Part shown: piece by piece, positions 7,575 to 17,569 of the stretch
Numbering within the stretch: the stretch's first letter is position 1
How the letters are laid out: every line of letters begins with the position of its first letter
From: JALYSX01 sp036510515
GTDB taxonomy: Bacteria > Vulcanimicrobiota > Vulcanimicrobiia > Vulcanimicrobiales > Vulcanimicrobiaceae
NCBI GenBank assembly: GCA_036510515.1
Contig: DATCDS010000032.1
Coordinates: forward strand, 1-18,134
Direction: 5' to 3'
Length of the DNA stretch: 18,134 nt
Made by a program: the position numbers and the translations under genes
The notes under the pieces: model-generated
Database searches by the model: none
What the model saw: the letters and a program-made list of their open reading frames with translations, nothing else
Told to the model about the DNA's origin: nothing

Positions 7575-8189
7575 ATGTCGCCAGAAGCTATTACGGCGGT
7601 TTCTTCGGTTTTGACGACGCTAGTGATCGGCGCCACGGCGGTGGCTGCGGTCGTGCAGTTGCGTCATATGCGGACCGGTAACGCCATCGAAGCGGTTCTC
7701 TCGTTTCGGGCCATCCTCGAAGACGACGAGCATCGCGCCGCGACGAGATTACTTCGGAGCGGAGCGTTGAGCCGCGCGTTTGACGACCCACTGTTTCTTC
7801 AATACTTATATCGAGTTTCGAACAGGCTCCCGTTCGAGGACATTCCGCAGGAATATGTGGATCTCGCTCAGGCGGCGGTCTCCATCGGAAATGCGTTTGA
7901 ATTAATCGGGGGAATGGTTCGCAATCGTATCGCACCGGCGCACCTGTTCTTGCAAAACTATTGGTGGGTCGTTGAAAACTCGTGGACGCAGTTGCAAGAC
8001 TGGGTCGCCATGGCGCGAGACTACACCGGCAACCAAGGGTTGTTTGAAGACTTTGAATTCTTGACGGTGGCCGCTCGCAAGTGGGCGAAGGAGCATCCCA
8101 ATAGTTACGCGCGTGGCGTCGCGCGTATTCCGCTCGTTAACCGCTTCCCGCTCGATCGCCAACCGTGGTACCGCGAGGAACGGCCGTGA
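7575..8189 (+). CDS. DUF4760-like membrane-anchored protein, copy 1
   Basis: The protein has 204 residues. An N-terminal hydrophobic helix (about 6-28, SSVLTTLVIGATAVAAVVQL) is followed by LRHMRTGNAIEAVLSF and a soluble helical domain. The pattern 'FELIGGMVRNRI ... YWWVVENSW ... FEDFEFLTVAARKW' resembles DUF4760-type bacterial proteins, which have a single N-terminal TM helix and a cytosolic helical domain of unknown function. This assignment is by shape and is tentative. No catalytic motif is visible. The ATG at 7575 has no strong Shine-Dalgarno sequence. The next gene is a duplicate: by my count about two-thirds of residues are identical. GC content here looks lower than in acnA or aceF. 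Confidence 0.7.
   Translation: MSPEAITAVSSVLTTLVIGATAVAAVVQLRHMRTGNAIEAVLSFRAILEDDEHRAATRLLRSGALSRAFDDPLFLQYLYRVSNRLPFEDIPQEYVDLAQAAVSIGNAFELIGGMVRNRIAPAHLFLQNYWWVVENSWTQLQDWVAMARDYTGNQGLFEDFEFLTVAARKWAKEHPNSYARGVARIPLVNRFPLDRQPWYREERP
8175..8179 (+). promoter_or_regulatory. Ribosome binding site fixing the GTG start of copy 2
   Basis: GAGGA lies six bases before the GTG at 8186, inside the last codons of copy 1. With the homology to copy 1, which begins MSPEA, it supports GTG 8186 (VTPEA) over the in-frame GTG at 8165. Confidence 0.75.
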
Positions 8190-8797
8190 CGCCCGAGGCC
8201 GTCACCGCAATCGCGTCGGTCTTAACGACCCTCGTCATCGGCGCAACGGCGGTGGCTGCGGTCGTTCAACTGCGCCATATGCGCGCGGGAAACGCGATCG
8301 AAGCGATTCTTTCGTTTCGCAGCATGCTCGACGATGAGGAACACCGACGGGCCACGAATTTGCTTCGCGGCGGCGCGCTGAATCGCGCGCTCGCGGATCC
8401 GGGGTTTCGCCGGTACGTGTACCGCATCTCCAAGCGGCTCCCGCCGGGAGACGTTCCCGCGGAGTTCCCGGAGCTCCATCAGGCGGCGATCGCCATCGGC
8501 AACGGCTTCGAGCTCATCGGCGGAATGGTGCGTAATCACGTCGTGCCGACGCACATGTTCTTACAGAACTACTGGTGGGTCGTCGACAACTCATGGACCA
8601 TGATGCAGCGATACGTCGCCCTGATGCGAGAATACAGCGGCAGCGATGGCCTCTTCGAGGACTTCGAATACTTAACCGTCGCTTCTCGCAAGTGGGCACA
8701 ACAGCATCCCAACAGCTACGCCCCCGGCGTCGCCCGCATCGCCAACGCCAACATCTATCCCCTCGCCCAAGAATCCTGGCTCCTCGAACCCGAATAG
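8186..8797 (+). CDS. DUF4760-like membrane-anchored protein, copy 2 (tandem paralogue)
   Basis: The protein has 203 residues and aligns end to end with copy 1 without obvious gaps. The N-terminal TM helix and following LRHMR.GNAIEA segment are nearly identical, as are IGGMVRN, FLQNYWWVV and GLFEDFE. The loop at about 66-100 and the last 15 residues diverge most. The GTG start overlaps the stop of copy 1 (GTGA), so the two are almost certainly co-translated and may form a hetero-oligomer. No enzymatic motif is seen. The last gene of the plus-strand run, it faces kup across a 108-bp gap in which I see no convincing terminator hairpin. Confidence 0.7.
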   Translation: MTPEAVTAIASVLTTLVIGATAVAAVVQLRHMRAGNAIEAILSFRSMLDDEEHRRATNLLRGGALNRALADPGFRRYVYRISKRLPPGDVPAEFPELHQAAIAIGNGFELIGGMVRNHVVPTHMFLQNYWWVVDNSWTMMQRYVALMREYSGSDGLFEDFEYLTVASRKWAQQHPNSYAPGVARIANANIYPLAQESWLLEPE

Positions 8798-8905
8798 CGA
8801 GATCGTGGGAATTGTGCCGCCCGCAATCATTAGCGCACTGGGGTAAGAGAGCAGCAAGCTTCACACACGATTACTCCTTTCCAGCGCCGAATCTGCGTGC
8901 GCGAC

Positions 8906-10804
8906 TCACACTGGCACGTCGATTCCCAGCGCAACAAGTTGCGCGCTCGGTATATGGATATCCTGGACCATTGTCCCGGCGAGTCGATACATCGTTTTGA
9001 AAAGCCATCGCTGCACCGGCCACATGTGATGTTCGCCGCCTTTGACGATTTGCGGTGCCGCAACGAAGAACAACGTGTCATCTCCGCCAATGTGCAGGCC
9101 AGAGGCCGCGCACGAGTCGACAATCGGCTGGAGATTGGGCAGCTCCATGAACCCAAAACCTGCGTGCACGCGCACGAGGTTCTCAGCTAGACGCTCGACC
9201 GTCACGCGCTTGCGCTCGTCAATGTATGGTTCGTTCGCGGGGGAAATCGTAAGGAGGACAATTCGTTCATGCACGGTTCGCAGTTTCAACCACTGGTGGC
9301 GCAAGATGTAGGGAATGTCTTCGGGGTTACCGGTAAGAAAGACTGCGGTGCCATCGATGCGCAGGGATTCGTGCTCGTGCATCTCGTTCAGAAACTGCTC
9401 GACCGGAACCGAATTCTCGGCGAGTGCGATTGCTAATCGTCGACGTCCTATGTACCACGTTGTTGCCAGAACCGAGAGCACTACCGCTAGTGTAAGCGGT
9501 AACCAGCCGCCATTAGGAATTTTCGCCAAACCGGCTAGCACGAAGCTCATATCCATGCAAAACAACGCTGCAAAGACGATGGCTGCCGTAAGCGGATGCC
9601 AATGCAAGACGCGTCGGATGACCCCGTAAAATAAGATCGTTGTTGCCGCCATTGTCAATGAAACCGCCAACCCGTATGCCGCCGCTAAATGATCGGATGT
9701 CCGAAAGACGAGCACTAGTATGACACAACCAATTGCTAGCAACACGTTGATCGCAGGAGCGAATACTTGCCCCGGATAGCGATTGGAGGTGTGAACGATC
9801 CGCGTCCTCGGAACCAAATTCAGCGCGATGCTTTGCTCGACGATGGTAAACGCCCCGGAGATCAATGCTTGTGACGCGATCACGGTTGCGGCGGCCGCAA
9901 GCGCGATCATCGGAACGAGCGTCCAACCTGGTGCAAGCGAGTAAAATGCATTGTTAAGCGCGTGCGGATTTTCTAACACCGCACTGCCTTGCCCAAGATA
10001 ATTCAGAATCAGCGCCGGAAACACCACCAGATACCAGCTCATGGCAATCGGGCGCCGTCCGAAATGCGACATATCGGCGTAGAGTGCCTCGGCACCCGTG
10101 ACGCATAAAATTGTTGCACCGAGCATAAGAAAACCGAAAAGCTCGTGACGTATCATGAAGGTTACGGCGTGCATGGGGTTGATCGCCCAAACAATGCTCG
10201 GGTGCCCCGCTACCGAAATCGCACCTGCGACGGCAATCCCAATAAACCACAGTGTCATGATTGGACCAAACAAAAAACCGAGTTTTTGCGTTCCGCGAGA
10301 CTGAATAGTGAATAAACCGATCAACAGCACAATCGTCACAGGCACTTCCCATGTCGTTGCGGTGGGTGTTACAACCGTAAGACCCTCGACGGCGGACAAC
10401 ACCGAGATTGCTGGCGTAATAAGGCCGTCGCCCAGCAGTGCCGCACCGCCGATAATACCGATAATCATGAGGAGCGTTAGAGGCGGAGGAATACCTTTGG
10501 TCGCTCGCGGCATCAAGCGGGCGAGGAGCGCGAAAATACCGCCTTCACCGTTGTAGTCCACGCGCATAATGAAGGTGATATACTTTACGCAGACCACCAG
10601 AATCAATGTCCAGACCAGTGCGGAAACTATCCCTATGACATTTTCGAGGGTCGGTTGCACATGCGCTATGTCGAAACACGCCTTGAACGTGTACAATGGA
10701 CTTGTCCCGATGTCTCCAAAGACAACGCCCAGCGCGGCAAGCGCAAGGGTTCCCGATAATCGCTGCTGTTTGATATTGATTATTCCGCTTCCGTTAGTGC
10801 CCAT
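8906..10804 (-). CDS. kup: Kup-family potassium uptake transporter
   Basis: The protein has 632 residues, normal for KUP/HAK/KT proteins, with about 12 transmembrane helices followed by a C-terminal cytosolic domain (about 475-632). Signatures are ALGVVFGDIGTSPLYTF (24-40), YNGEGGIFALLARL, and GDGLITPAISVLSAVEGL. The family imports K+ with H+. The start at 10804 gives the usual short N-terminal tail before TM1; no clear Shine-Dalgarno sequence precedes it. The gene follows aceF on the same strand after 101 bases with no terminator visible, so it could be partly read through. Its coding sequence is close to half G+C in the stretches I counted, clearly below aceE/aceF. Codons such as ATT, GTT and TTG are frequent, which suggests acquisition from elsewhere. 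I see no c-di-AMP (ydaO) riboswitch features in the 101 bases upstream. Confidence 0.95.
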   Translation of the reverse strand: MGTNGSGIINIKQQRLSGTLALAALGVVFGDIGTSPLYTFKACFDIAHVQPTLENVIGIVSALVWTLILVVCVKYITFIMRVDYNGEGGIFALLARLMPRATKGIPPPLTLLMIIGIIGGAALLGDGLITPAISVLSAVEGLTVVTPTATTWEVPVTIVLLIGLFTIQSRGTQKLGFLFGPIMTLWFIGIAVAGAISVAGHPSIVWAINPMHAVTFMIRHELFGFLMLGATILCVTGAEALYADMSHFGRRPIAMSWYLVVFPALILNYLGQGSAVLENPHALNNAFYSLAPGWTLVPMIALAAAATVIASQALISGAFTIVEQSIALNLVPRTRIVHTSNRYPGQVFAPAINVLLAIGCVILVLVFRTSDHLAAAYGLAVSLTMAATTILFYGVIRRVLHWHPLTAAIVFAALFCMDMSFVLAGLAKIPNGGWLPLTLAVVLSVLATTWYIGRRRLAIALAENSVPVEQFLNEMHEHESLRIDGTAVFLTGNPEDIPYILRHQWLKLRTVHERIVLLTISPANEPYIDERKRVTVERLAENLVRVHAGFGFMELPNLQPIVDSCAASGLHIGGDDTLFFVAAPQIVKGGEHHMWPVQRWLFKTMYRLAGTMVQDIHIPSAQLVALGIDVPV

Positions 10805-10905
10805 GATGAAATCGAATACATACCAGCAAGAGAGAGAATCCGATCGGCGCGGAGACCACTATGAACGCTCACCATGACACAATTTGTAGTCGTCGTGGCG
10901 GGGTT

Positions 10906-12201
10906 TTAGAGTGCTACTCGGCGGAAGTCGTGGAGTGTAGCGGCTAGGTAGACGAGGAAACGCGCGGCGGCGGCTCCGTCGATGACGCGGTGATCGTAGG
11001 AGACGCTGATGGGTTGGATGAGCCGCGGGACGAATTGTTTGCCGTCCCAGACGGGTTTGATGGCGGCACGCGTGGCGCCCAGGATCGCAACTTCGGGGGC
11101 GTTGACGATTTGGGTAAACTGCGTGCCGCCGATGCTGCCGATCGAGGAGATCGTGAAGCTGCCGCCTTGCATCTCGGCCATGCCGAGCTTGCCGTCGCGA
11201 GCCTTTTTACCGAGCTCGGCCGTCTGCGCGCCGATTTCGAGCAAGCCTTTTTTGTCGGCGCCCTTGAGCACCGGGACGACCAAGCCGTTGGGCGTGTCGG
11301 CGGCGAAGCCGATGTTGTAGTAGTGCTTGAGAACCAGCGCGTCGCCGTCAAGCGAGGCATTGAAATCGGGGAACTGTTTGAGCGCGGCGACGGAGGCCTT
11401 GACCAAGAACGCGAGCATCGTCAACTTCACCCCGCCGGACTTGACCTGCTCGGCGTTGATCTCGTTGCGGAACGCCTCGAGATCGGTGATGTCGGCCTCG
11501 TCGTAGTTGGTGATGTGCGGAATCTGCACCCAGTTGCGATGCAGCGCCGGCCCGGACAGCTTCTTGATGCGCGAGAGCGGCGTGCGTTCTATCTCGCCGA
11601 ACTGTGCGAAGTCGATCTTCGGCCACGGCGGCAAGCCGGGAAGATTCCCACCGACGGCAGAAGCGGCGCCGCCTTGCAGCGCCGATTTCACATAACCTTG
11701 CACGTCATCGCGGGTGACGCGGCCGTTGGGCCCGCTGCCGCGCAGCGCCGGCAATTCGACGCCGAGTTCGCGCGCGAAGCGCCGCACCGACGGGCTGGCG
11801 TGGGTGATCTCAGACGTCGCGGGCGCAACGGCAACAGCCGGCGCGGGTGGCGCAACGGCGGCAGCGAGCGCGGGTGGAACCACGGCAGCAGCAGCGGGTG
11901 CCGGCGCAGCAGCGGGTTCCGGCGCGGGGGCCGGCGCAGCAGCGGGCGCTGCGGTTCCGGCTGCCGGTTGCAGCGTGAGGATGACGGTGCCTTCGGCGAC
12001 TTTGTCGTCGGGTTTGACGTTGATGGCGACAACGGTGCCGTCGGCGGGCGATGGGATCTCCATCGACGCTTTCTCGGTCTCCAGAACGATCAGCGAATCG
12101 TTCTTCTTGATCGTGGCGCCGGGCTTGACCAGTACCTCGATGACGGGAACGTCTTTGAAATCGCCGATGTCGGGGATGCGAACGTCGATCGTATCGCTCA
12201 T
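10906..12201 (-). CDS. aceF: Pyruvate dehydrogenase E2, dihydrolipoamide acetyltransferase
   Basis: The protein has 431 residues and transfers the acetyl group from AceE-bound hydroxyethyl-TPP through lipoate to CoA. Domain order: one lipoyl domain (1-78) with the lipoylated lysine K44 in LETEKASMEIP; a long Ala/Pro linker (about 80-132); a peripheral subunit-binding domain (135-171, SPSVRRFARELGVELPALRG); and the catalytic core (about 205-431) ending with SYDHRVIDGAAAARF (H404, D408). A single lipoyl domain contrasts with the three of E. coli. The start at 12201 lies two bases beyond the aceE stop; longer frames reach into aceE and lack family sequence. No ribosome binding site stands out, so coupling to aceE translation is likely. 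No lpd (E3) gene follows; kup does. Confidence 0.96.
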   Translation of the reverse strand: MSDTIDVRIPDIGDFKDVPVIEVLVKPGATIKKNDSLIVLETEKASMEIPSPADGTVVAINVKPDDKVAEGTVILTLQPAAGTAAPAAAPAPAPEPAAAPAPAAAAVVPPALAAAVAPPAPAVAVAPATSEITHASPSVRRFARELGVELPALRGSGPNGRVTRDDVQGYVKSALQGGAASAVGGNLPGLPPWPKIDFAQFGEIERTPLSRIKKLSGPALHRNWVQIPHITNYDEADITDLEAFRNEINAEQVKSGGVKLTMLAFLVKASVAALKQFPDFNASLDGDALVLKHYYNIGFAADTPNGLVVPVLKGADKKGLLEIGAQTAELGKKARDGKLGMAEMQGGSFTISSIGSIGGTQFTQIVNAPEVAILGATRAAIKPVWDGKQFVPRLIQPISVSYDHRVIDGAAAARFLVYLAATLHDFRRVAL

Positions 12202-12203
12202 CG

Positions 12204-14861
12204 CTATACCGTAATCGGGTTGGGCTTGTTGGGATCGATGCCGTACTTCTCGACGGCCTTGGTGACGGTCTCCAACGGAATCGTGCCCTCGTCGGCGAGT
12301 GCTTTGAGCGCGGCCAGCGCGACGTACTGGCGATTCACTTCGAAGAACTCGCGCAGCCTGCGCCGGTAGTCGCTGCGGCCGTAGCCCTCGGTTCCCAGCG
12401 TGACGTAGTTGCGTCCGACGTACGGGCGAATCTGTTCGGAGTAGGTGCGAACGTAATCCGTCGCCGCGACGCCGGGTCCGACGCGCCCTTCCAGCGACTG
12501 CGCGACGAACGATTTGCGCTGCTCCTGCGGATGCGTGAGGTTCCAGCGCTGCGTCGCGACGCCGTCGCGTTGCAGTTCGTTGAAGCTCGTAACGCTCCAG
12601 ACGTCGCTGCGCACGTTCCAATCGTCGGCGAGCAGCGTCGCCGCGGCTTCGACCTCGCGCAGGATCGAGCCGGAACCAAACAGCTGCACGCGCGGCGCCT
12701 TCTTGTCGTCACCGCCGTCGTGCAGCAGGTACATCCCCTTGAGGATCGCCTTCTCCACGCGCTCCGGCATTTCGGGGTGCGCGTAGTTTTCGTTGAGCAG
12801 GGTGATATAGTAGTACACGTCTTCCTGCTCGGCGAGCATCCGGCGCAAGCCTTCTTGCACGATCACCGCCAACTCGTAGGAATACGTCGGATCGTAGCTC
12901 ACGCAGTTGGGGATGAACGACGCCTGCACTTGGCTGTGCCCGTCTTCGTGCTGCAAGCCTTCGCCGTTGAGCGTCGTGCGTCCCGACGTCGCGCCCAGCA
13001 AGAAGCCGCGCGCGCGACTGTCGCCCGCGGCCCACGCCAGATCGCCGATGCGCTGGAAGCCGAACATCGAGTAGTAGATGTAGAATGGAATCATCGGCAG
13101 ATCGTGGTTGGAATACGACGTCGCCGCTGCGATCCACGACGAGAACGCACCGGCTTCGTTGATACCCTCTTGGAGAATCTGGCCCAGCTTGTCCTCGCGG
13201 TACCACATCAGCTGTTCGGAATCTTGCGGATGATAGAGCTGGCCGACCGACGAGTAAATGCCCAGTTGGCGGAACATGCCCTCCATGCCGAACGTGCGCG
13301 ATTCGTCGGCGACGATCGGCACGACGCGCGGCCCGATGGCGGCGTCCTTGACGATCGTGTTGAGCAGCCGCACGAACGCCATCGTGGTCGAGATCGAGCG
13401 TTCGCCGGTGGATTTTAACTGCGAATCGAAGGCGGTCAACGCCGGAACCGGCATATTCGCCGACGCGCGCCGGCGCTGCGGCAGGTGACCCAGCGCGGCC
13501 ATGCGCTCGCGCAGATAGCGCATCTCGTTGCTGTCGTCGGCGGGCTTGTAAAATGGGATCTTTTCGATCTCCGCGTCGCTGACCGGAATGCTGAAACGGT
13601 CGCGGAACGCGCGCATCGCCTCGAGTTCCATCTTTTTGGCTTGATGTGCGATGTTCTGGGCCTCGCCGGCGCCGCCCATGCCGTAGCCCTTGATCGTCTT
13701 GGCCAGGATGACGGTCGGCCGGCCCTTGTGCTCGGTCGCGGCCTTGTACGCGGCGTACACTTTGCGCGGATCGTGGCCGCCGCGTTGCAGCGCCCAGATC
13801 TGCTCGTCGCTCCAATCGGCGACCAGCGCCGCGGTCTCGGGATAACGTCCGAAAAACTTTTCGCGCACGAACGCGCCGTCGCGCGCTTTGAACGTTTGGT
13901 AATCGCCGTCGACGCATTCGTTCATCAACTGCACGAGTTTGCCGCTGGTATCTTTGGCCAGCAGCGTATCCCAGTTGGTGCCCCATACCAGCTTGATCAC
14001 ATTCCAGCCGGCGCCCTTGAAGACGCGTTCGAGTTCTTGGATGATCTTGCCGTTGCCGCGCACGGGCCCGTCGAGCCGCTGCAGGTTGCAGTTCACGACC
14101 CAAATCAAGTTATCGAGTTTTTCACGCGCCGCCAGCGAAATCGCGCCCAACGATTCCGGCTCGTCGGTCTCGCCGTCGCCCAGGAACGCCCACACCTTGC
14201 GGTCGTCAGCCTTCTTCAATCCGCGATCGTCGAGGTAACGCATGAAGCGCGCCTGGTAGATCGACATGATCGGTCCCAAACCCATCGAAACCGTCGGAAA
14301 CTGCCAGAAGGCGGGCATTAGCCACGGATGCGGATACGACGGCAAGCCTTCGCCGCCGACTTCCTGGCGAAAGTTATCGAGCTGTTTCTCGGTGATGCGG
14401 CCTTCGAGATACGCGCGGGCATAGATGCCCGGCGACGAGTGGCCTTGGAAGAAAATCATATCGCCGCCGAACGTGTCGGACGGAGCGCGCCAGAAATGAT
14501 TGAAGCCGACGTCGTAGAGCGTGGCCGACGACGCGTACGATGCAACGTGACCGCCGAGTTCCGACGAGACCTTGTTTGCGCGCACGACCATCGCCATCGC
14601 GTTCCAGCGCGCGTAGTGGCGCAGATGCGCTTCCAACTCCAGGTTGCCGGGCATCTCGGGCTGCCGATCGGGCGCGATCGTGTTGACGTAGTCGGTCTCT
14701 AGGCCCAGCGAAACTTGCGCGCCGCCGCGCTGCGCTTCTTCGACCAACTGGCCGATCAGTTCGCGCGTCCGCTCGGGACCCTCGTACTGAAGGACGCCGC
14801 GGAGGGCAGCGATCCACTCGGCGGTCTCTTGGGGATCGGGTTCGTGCGGGAAGGCGGTCAT
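12204..14861 (-). CDS. aceE: Pyruvate dehydrogenase E1, homodimeric type
   Basis: The protein has 885 residues, close to the E. coli AceE length, and performs TPP-dependent decarboxylation of pyruvate. The TPP/Mg motif runs from GDG (228-230) to NCNLQ (257-261), in the context FLGDGETDEPESLGAISLAA. The catalytic-loop region QGHSSPGIYARAYLEGR contains the conserved His (141). Also present is KTIKGYGMGGAGEAQNIAHQ. The start at 14861 (MTAFPHEPDPQETAEWI) fits the family N-terminus. Upstream, 58 bp separate it from the EamA stop and contain an inverted repeat whose 3' arm is a candidate Shine-Dalgarno sequence. It forms an aceE-aceF operon; whether transcription begins inside the EamA gene is not resolvable by eye. 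Confidence 0.97.
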   Translation of the reverse strand: MTAFPHEPDPQETAEWIAALRGVLQYEGPERTRELIGQLVEEAQRGGAQVSLGLETDYVNTIAPDRQPEMPGNLELEAHLRHYARWNAMAMVVRANKVSSELGGHVASYASSATLYDVGFNHFWRAPSDTFGGDMIFFQGHSSPGIYARAYLEGRITEKQLDNFRQEVGGEGLPSYPHPWLMPAFWQFPTVSMGLGPIMSIYQARFMRYLDDRGLKKADDRKVWAFLGDGETDEPESLGAISLAAREKLDNLIWVVNCNLQRLDGPVRGNGKIIQELERVFKGAGWNVIKLVWGTNWDTLLAKDTSGKLVQLMNECVDGDYQTFKARDGAFVREKFFGRYPETAALVADWSDEQIWALQRGGHDPRKVYAAYKAATEHKGRPTVILAKTIKGYGMGGAGEAQNIAHQAKKMELEAMRAFRDRFSIPVSDAEIEKIPFYKPADDSNEMRYLRERMAALGHLPQRRRASANMPVPALTAFDSQLKSTGERSISTTMAFVRLLNTIVKDAAIGPRVVPIVADESRTFGMEGMFRQLGIYSSVGQLYHPQDSEQLMWYREDKLGQILQEGINEAGAFSSWIAAATSYSNHDLPMIPFYIYYSMFGFQRIGDLAWAAGDSRARGFLLGATSGRTTLNGEGLQHEDGHSQVQASFIPNCVSYDPTYSYELAVIVQEGLRRMLAEQEDVYYYITLLNENYAHPEMPERVEKAILKGMYLLHDGGDDKKAPRVQLFGSGSILREVEAAATLLADDWNVRSDVWSVTSFNELQRDGVATQRWNLTHPQEQRKSFVAQSLEGRVGPGVAATDYVRTYSEQIRPYVGRNYVTLGTEGYGRSDYRRRLREFFEVNRQYVALAALKALADEGTIPLETVTKAVEKYGIDPNKPNPITV

Positions 14862-14871
14862 GGCGCGAGCG

Positions 14872-14890
14872 TTCCCCGACGTATGGGGAA
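14872..14890 (-). promoter_or_regulatory. Inverted repeat in the aceE leader, possible operator or RBS-masking hairpin
   Basis: TTCCCC (14872-14877) and GGGGAA (14885-14890) form a perfect 6-bp inverted repeat around GACGTAT, just upstream of the aceE start. In the aceE transcript the arm nearer the start reads GGGGAA, ten bases before the AUG, and is the best Shine-Dalgarno candidate in the leader. Folding could hide it. As DNA, the dyad is also the size of a repressor half-site pair. Both roles are inferred; a random 6-bp dyad in GC-rich DNA cannot be excluded. Confidence 0.4.
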
Positions 14891-14919
14891 TCCTTCCTGG
14901 CGGATGGAGCCAATCAGGG

Positions 14920-15810
14920 CTATGGAGCCATCCAATTTACGAGGCGCTCTTCGCGTAAGACCACCCCGATCGAGGCCAGCAGGATGACGCCGCCCAGTAT
15001 GGCCGGCAGCGGCAGCGCCTCGTGGAAGACGATCAGGGCCAAGATCGCGGCAAAGACCGGTTCGAGCAGGGTGGCGAACGAGACCGCACTGGGCGAGAAC
15101 CAGCGCAGCGAAGCGTTGATGGCCGTATGGCCGAGCAGTTGGGAGATGAGGGCCATCGCCAGGATGCCGCCCCAGGCGGCCGTCGCGTCGAGCGGGGGCG
15201 GGGCCTGACGCGCGATCAGCGAGGCCAGCACCAGCGCCAGCGCCGCCCAGAAATAGGTCCGCGTCACGATCGATCGGGTGCCCAAGTCGGCACGAACCTC
15301 GCGCACCAGGAGCAGGTACGCCGCGATCCCGATCGCACCGACGATCGCCAGCAGAACGCCCAGCCATTGGTGGCCGGCATTCGGGGGAGGGGTGGAATCC
15401 AAGCCCACGACCATGATCGCGCCGACGGCCCCGCCCGCAAAGCCCGCCATCGCCGCGGGCGAGAGGCCCCGTTTGCGGACGATCGCGTCGTAGAGCGCCG
15501 TCCAAATCGGCGAGGTGCAGACCAGCAGCGTCGAGATCGCGATGGTCGTATATTCCAGCGACCAGATCCAACCGGCGAAGTGCAACGCCAGCGCGACGCC
15601 GGCGACGGCCAGCACGACGTTCTGGCGGAGCGTCGCTCGGCGCGGCGCACGCGTCCGCGCGAACGCCGCAAACACCAGCAGCGCGATGGCGGCAATGGCC
15701 AGGCGCGACGCGCTGACCGCCAGCGGTCCCGCCCCGCCCAGCGCGAAGCGCGCGAAGATCGCGGCCGCTCCTACCGCGACTTGCGCTCCGCCCAGAATCA
15801 GATACGGCAC
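14920..15810 (-). CDS. EamA/DMT-family transporter
   Basis: The protein has 296 residues with about ten transmembrane helices arranged as two repeats of five, typical of drug/metabolite transporters. Family features include the N-terminal GGAQVAVGAAAIFARFALGG, the end of the first repeat (LSPAAMAGFAGGAVGAIMVV), and the second-repeat segment LLEPVFAAILALIVFHEALP with the following helix, the classic 'EPV.A...G...L.E' pattern. The start is GTG at 15808-15810; an in-frame TAG about 12 codons upstream leaves no room for an ATG. Substrate is unknown; the family exports or imports amino acids, nucleosides, vitamins and other small molecules. It lies divergent from thiC across 94 bp and upstream of aceE on the same strand. 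Sequence does not show whether it moves a thiamine-related compound. Confidence 0.9.
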   Translation of the reverse strand: MPYLILGGAQVAVGAAAIFARFALGGAGPLAVSASRLAIAAIALLVFAAFARTRAPRRATLRQNVVLAVAGVALALHFAGWIWSLEYTTIAISTLLVCTSPIWTALYDAIVRKRGLSPAAMAGFAGGAVGAIMVVGLDSTPPPNAGHQWLGVLLAIVGAIGIAAYLLLVREVRADLGTRSIVTRTYFWAALALVLASLIARQAPPPLDATAAWGGILAMALISQLLGHTAINASLRWFSPSAVSFATLLEPVFAAILALIVFHEALPLPAILGGVILLASIGVVLREERLVNWMAP

Positions 15811-15904
15811 GCCGCTCGCTTGCGCCGCGATGCCGCGCGCGTCCTACTCGGCGCAACGACCGTGGGGCGGAGAATAGCCACCCTTCGCGTATGGTACGAG
15901 CATC

Positions 15905-17565
<1,661 letters not shown>

Positions 17566-17569
<4 letters not shown>

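Noticed and set aside
8798..8905. Terminator or small RNA between the second paralogue and kup
   Set aside because: I looked for a stem followed by a T run on either strand and found nothing beyond weak pairings.
10805..10905. c-di-AMP (ydaO-type) riboswitch ahead of kup
   Set aside because: The spacer is 101 bases, shorter than the usual aptamer plus expression platform, and no conserved ydaO segments were visible.
10990..12369. Long open frame (459 codons) antisense to aceF
   Set aside because: It mirrors a verified aceF reading frame with all E2 domains. The translation is Asp/Gly/Arg-rich without family character, typical of shadow frames in GC-rich DNA.
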